Shown here piece by piece: positions 61,106-64,000 of a stretch of 64,000 nt of DNA. The stretch covers positions 110,256,447 through 110,320,446 of the forward strand of contig NC_080164.1 of NCBI RefSeq assembly GCF_950295315.1. The letters are read 5' to 3'. Both the position numbers and the translations under genes were made by a program. Source of the stretch: Erinaceus europaeus. Its lineage: Eukaryota; Chordata; Mammalia; Eulipotyphla; Erinaceidae. Positions within the stretch are counted from its first letter, which is position 1; each line of letters starts with the position of its first letter. The notes beneath the pieces were generated by a model that was given only the letters and a program-made list of their open reading frames with translations, was not told where the DNA came from and searched no databases.

Positions 61106-61935
61106 GTTTCTTAGCTTCTCTTCACACAAATGCCTAATTGCCACTTGCACTGCTTGTCACGAGACTTGAATACACACAGCTGTGGTCCTACTAAGGTCTT
61201 CTATCAGGTCTCCATCTACAGTACTACAACTATGAACAAAGTACCATTCCAACTGCTGGGGCTCTCTTGCCAGATATCTCTTCTGCTCCTTCAAAATGGA
61301 ATGATTTGCCATTTACCCCCCTTTTTGCTATTAAGGTCAATTTATAAAACAGCATACTTATACTTTTTTTTTGCATTCAAAATGAAAACAGATGATTGCT
61401 CTGAGTTTCTTTGGGGGAAGGTAAGTGGAACATATTTAATTGGAAAACAGAAGTTGACATCAAAGATAGCATCTTCTTCATCTCCAAAGGTTAATCTGGG
61501 CCTACTTGCAAACTCTCAGAACAGAGGCAGAAATCTAATATTTTCTCTGTTCTATTCCCAAAATACTTTAGATTTCACTAAAGATACCAATCTTTATAAG
61601 AGCTTTTTTATCCTCAAGGCGACCCAGCCAAGTAAAAAGTACTGTTATTGTTCCTATGTAAAAATGACTCAATCTCTGGAGACAGGAGCGGGTTGATAAT
61701 AATCAATGACTATTTCATGCCTAAGTATTTCCTATCTAAGGTCTACCAGGACTGTCCTGTCCATTGGAATTTAGAGAAATCAACTATAATTTCTGACCTT
61801 TCAAACATAGGTCTCCCTCTGATAAGCCAGTGTTATTTATTCTCTTCTTTCTGACTAGAGACAAAGACATAGCACAGATATCAGATTTACAGAGAAGCCA
61901 AGGTCTATATTCCAAACAACATAAAAAATGATAAC
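61106..61935. other. unassigned, non-repetitive DNA; 188-codon chance frame
   Basis: Holds the window's second-longest open frame (61130-61696, plus). Its product has no recognisable domain, and its leucine/serine/phenylalanine-rich composition is that of AT-rich DNA. About one frame of this length is expected by chance in a window this size, so I do not call it. Confidence 0.4.
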
Positions 61936-61938
61936 TTT

Positions 61939-62150
61939 GGGGAGCCAGGTGGTGGTTCAACTTGTTAAGCACACAGATTGCAGTGCACAAGCACCTGGTT
62001 CAAGTCCCTGGTCCCCACCTCCAGGGGGAAAGCTTCAGGAGTGGTAAAGTAGGGCTGCAGGTATCTCTCTGTCTCTCCCCCTCTCTATCTCCTTCTCCCC
62101 TCTTAATGTTTCTATCCATTAATAAATAAGATTTTTTAAAAATCAAATAT
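61939..62150 (+). mobile_element. SINE-A
   Basis: GGGGAGCCAGGTGGTGGTTC head, TGGTTCAAGTCCCTGGTCCCC, CCTCCAGGGGGAAAGC, TCTC and TTAATAAATAAG tail followed by a TTTTT run. Confidence 0.93.
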
Positions 62151-62174
62151 ATACATATATTTTAAAAAGAAAGA

Positions 62175-62300
62175 AAACCTGGTTTTCAAGTATGAAGAAC
62201 AAGTTCAACCCCAGCATCACAAATGCTAGAGTGATGCTCTTGTCTCTCTCTCTCTCTCTCTAGTACTGTCTTCTTTTCTCTCTTTAATAAATTTTTAAAA
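62175..62300 (+). mobile_element. SINE-C, 5'-truncated
   Basis: GTTTTCAAGTATGAAGAACAAG, CAACCCCAGCATCAC, TGCTAGAGTGATGCTC, TC run and TTTAATAAATTTTT. Confidence 0.75.
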
Positions 62301-62339
62301 GGCATAAAGAAGCAAGAAAGAAAACTACCTTTTCTTTAA

Positions 62340-62875
62340 GAAACCCTAAAAACTCCATGAACATGCAACTATAACTAACCAACAAGTTCTGTAAAGCTGC
62401 ACGACAGAAAATCAACGGACATAAAATTATTGCATCTGTTTACCTGTAAAACATTTGAAAACACCTTTATTTATATCACCAAAACCAAAAATACTTAAAA
62501 GTAAATGTAACTAAGTCAATGAAAGAATTGTATATGATTAACCAGAATACTCTGATCAAATACATTGAGGAAAACTCAAGCAAAATAGAAGCAGACCCTA
62601 TGTTCACTGACAGAATGAATTAATAAGTGAAACTATCCACTCTAGATATATGTAGATTCAATGTAATCCTTATCAAAATACCAAAGGTACTTTAATAAAA
62701 ATTATAAAAATACAACAACACTAAAGTGTGTATGGAGTCATAGAAGACCCTAATAACCAAAGGAATTCCAAGAAAGGAGAGAAATGCCAGAGGCATTACA
62801 CTTTTACTTGAAGCTACAGTGCGAGTGTATACTATCTGAAGAAGCATGGTGCTCAAAACAGTGAAACAATATCTG
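62340..62875 (+). pseudogene. LINE-1 ORF2 fragment (after RT), old subfamily
   Basis: GTAAATGTAACTAAGTCAATG, AAAGAATTGTATATGA, ATTCAATGTAATCCTTATCAAAAT and CTTGAAGCTACAGTG follow the LINE-1 order just downstream of RT (N-L-T-K ... [11 protein letters not shown]). Heavily decayed. Confidence 0.82.
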
Positions 62876-62919
62876 CACTTACTTTCCCACTTTAAGCTAA
62901 AAAATAATTTTTTTATTCC

Positions 62920-63062
62920 AAGTATTTGTCTGGGACACCAAAGGTACCAAGTTCAATCCCCAGCAGCACCATAACTAAGGCAGAGCTGAACAGGGCTCTG
63001 GAAGAAAAAAAAAAAGAGGAAGAAGGAGGACGAGAAGGAGGAGAAGGAGGAGGAGGAGGAAT
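62920..63062 (+). mobile_element. SINE-D fragment with (AGG)n tail
   Basis: GGTACCAAGTTCAATCCCC, AGCAGCACCATAACTAAGGC, CAGAGCTGAACAGGGCTCTGG, an A run, then GAAGAAGGAGGA units to 63062. The head is lost. Confidence 0.8.
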
Positions 63063-63162
63063 GTCTCTCAGTGTGTGGAAAGCTATTGGCTAAGTGCTTA
63101 TGGATAAAAAATTACACTTCCTCAGTTCATTCTGTAATAAAATATACATCTTAAAAAATGAG

Positions 63163-63455
63163 GGGAGTCGGGCAATAGTGAAGCAGGTTAAGCGCACGTG
63201 GCACGAATCGCAAGGACTGGCATAAGAATCCCGGTGGTTCCAGTGCTGAGCTCCTCACCTGCAGGGGAGTCACTTCACAGGCGATGAAGCAGGTCTGCAG
63301 GTGTCTATCTTTCTCTCTTCCCTCTCTGTCTTCCCCTCCTCTCTCCATTTCTCTCTGTCCTATCCAACAATGACGACATCAATAACTACAACAATAAAAC
63401 AACAAGGGCAACAAAAGGGAATAAATAGATAAACAAATAAGTATTTGAGCACACA
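63163..63455 (+). mobile_element. SINE-B
   Basis: GGGGAGTCGGGCAATAGTG head, CTCACCTGCAGGGGAGTCAC, ATCCAACAATGACGACATC, ACAACAATAAAACAAC and AATAAATAGATAAAC tail. A SINE-A head fragment on the minus strand (GGGGCCCGGTGGTGACACACC) follows at 63451-63482. Confidence 0.93.
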
Positions 63456-63649
63456 ACCAGGTGTGTCACCACCGGGCCCCTATTTTTTAAAGATGTCGTC
63501 GTTGTTGGACATCCTTACCATATGAAATGAAAAGAATAAAAAAGTCAGTCTGGGAGTAAAGTAGCTATATAAATAAGGCTGTAGTGCTAAAACAAACAAA
63601 TAAACAAAATACAATAACCAAAGAAAAAGAAAAAAAACAAGGAAAGTAA

Positions 63650-64000
63650 TAGTTTTTCAAAGGAAACATCAAATAGTCAAAACTTACCAGAAAACTCCCT
63701 ATAGCCAAGAAACAAAATCACAATGAAACAGCACCTCACCCTTGGTGGAATGGTTATTATCAAAAAGACAGCACACCAGAAGAGTTGGAGAGTGTGCAAG
63801 AGAACAGGCATCCTTGACCACCACTAGTGGGAATGGAAATTGGTGTGTTCGCTATAAGAGGAGAGCAATCAAATGAACTGCAATATTACTACTGAGTACA
63901 TGCTCAAAGGTCTTGAAATTAGGATGTCTCCATAGCATCACTCACAAAGCACAAGATACAGAAACAACCCATGCGACACCGATGAATGAATGCACAGAGA
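63650..64000 (+). pseudogene. LINE-1 ORF2 fragment, old subfamily, runs off the window
   Basis: ATCACAATGAAACAGCACCTC, ACCACTAGTGGGAATGGAAATTGG, GCATCACTCACAAAGCAC and GATACAGAAACAACCCATGCG follow the ORF2 C-terminal order (M-R-Y-H; G-G-N-G; N-S-Q). Confidence 0.8.

Noticed and set aside
61130..61696. 188-codon plus-strand open frame as a gene
   Set aside because: No domain, no supporting splice or promoter context, and its length is within chance expectation for 64 kb of AT-rich DNA in six frames.

Overview
This window looks like a repeat-rich, AT-rich piece of mammalian nuclear DNA, most likely from a hedgehog (Erinaceidae). The inference rests on the dense tRNA-derived SINEs, whose heads and tails resemble what I remember of the hedgehog ERI families; no database was available to confirm it. 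I find no convincing single-copy host exon, no structural RNA gene, no CRISPR array and no bacterial-type gene. The longest open frames are repeats or chance frames.

Repeat names used here are local. SINE-A is about 200 bp: a tRNA-like head, CACCTGCAGGGGGAAAGC, a pyrimidine tract and an AATAAA tail. SINE-A+ is the same with a further 75 bp ending near CCAGTGATAACCCTGGAG. SINE-B is about 280 bp, starts GGGAGTCGGGCTGTAGCGC and ends in a CAA-rich segment plus an AAATAAAT tail. SINE-C is about 140 bp (GTGGATAAAGCACTGG). SINE-D is about 150 bp (AGCATAATGGTTATGC ... CATGCCTGAGGC). L1-U1 and L1-U2 are two unlike LINE-1 3' ends; U2 carries CCAGACCTTCCACCTTCTGC and ends GGTGGTGGGAATTGTGTGG plus an A tail.

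Layout. 0-18 kb: SINEs and L1-U2 copies, with a 0.55-kb duplication at 1.8/3.2 kb and a unique, homeodomain-site-rich stretch at 7.6-8.2 kb. 18.6-21.9 kb: an L1-U2 copy split by a complete but apparently gene-less class II (ERVK-like) LTR element. It has 6-bp target duplications, a Lys-type primer site, a polypurine tract and, in each LTR, a near-copy of the 5' half of tRNA-Gly. 22-36 kb: more SINEs, L1 ends and unique DNA. 36.4-42.5 kb: one nearly full-length, decayed LINE-1 (ORF1 and ORF2) with a 693-bp solo LTR in its endonuclease region. 42.5-64 kb: SINEs, simple-sequence arrays growing from SINE tails, L1 fragments (including an antisense one at 60 kb) and unassigned DNA.

Nothing here forms a pathway. 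The functional relationship I can support is parasitic: LINE-1 machinery explains the poly(A)-tailed, target-duplicated SINE and L1-U2 copies, and an ERVK-type provirus elsewhere in the genome would have to supply proteins for the LTR element at 19 kb. The solo LTR, the LTR element with 97% identical LTRs, and the SINE-B copies with perfect target duplications are the youngest layers.
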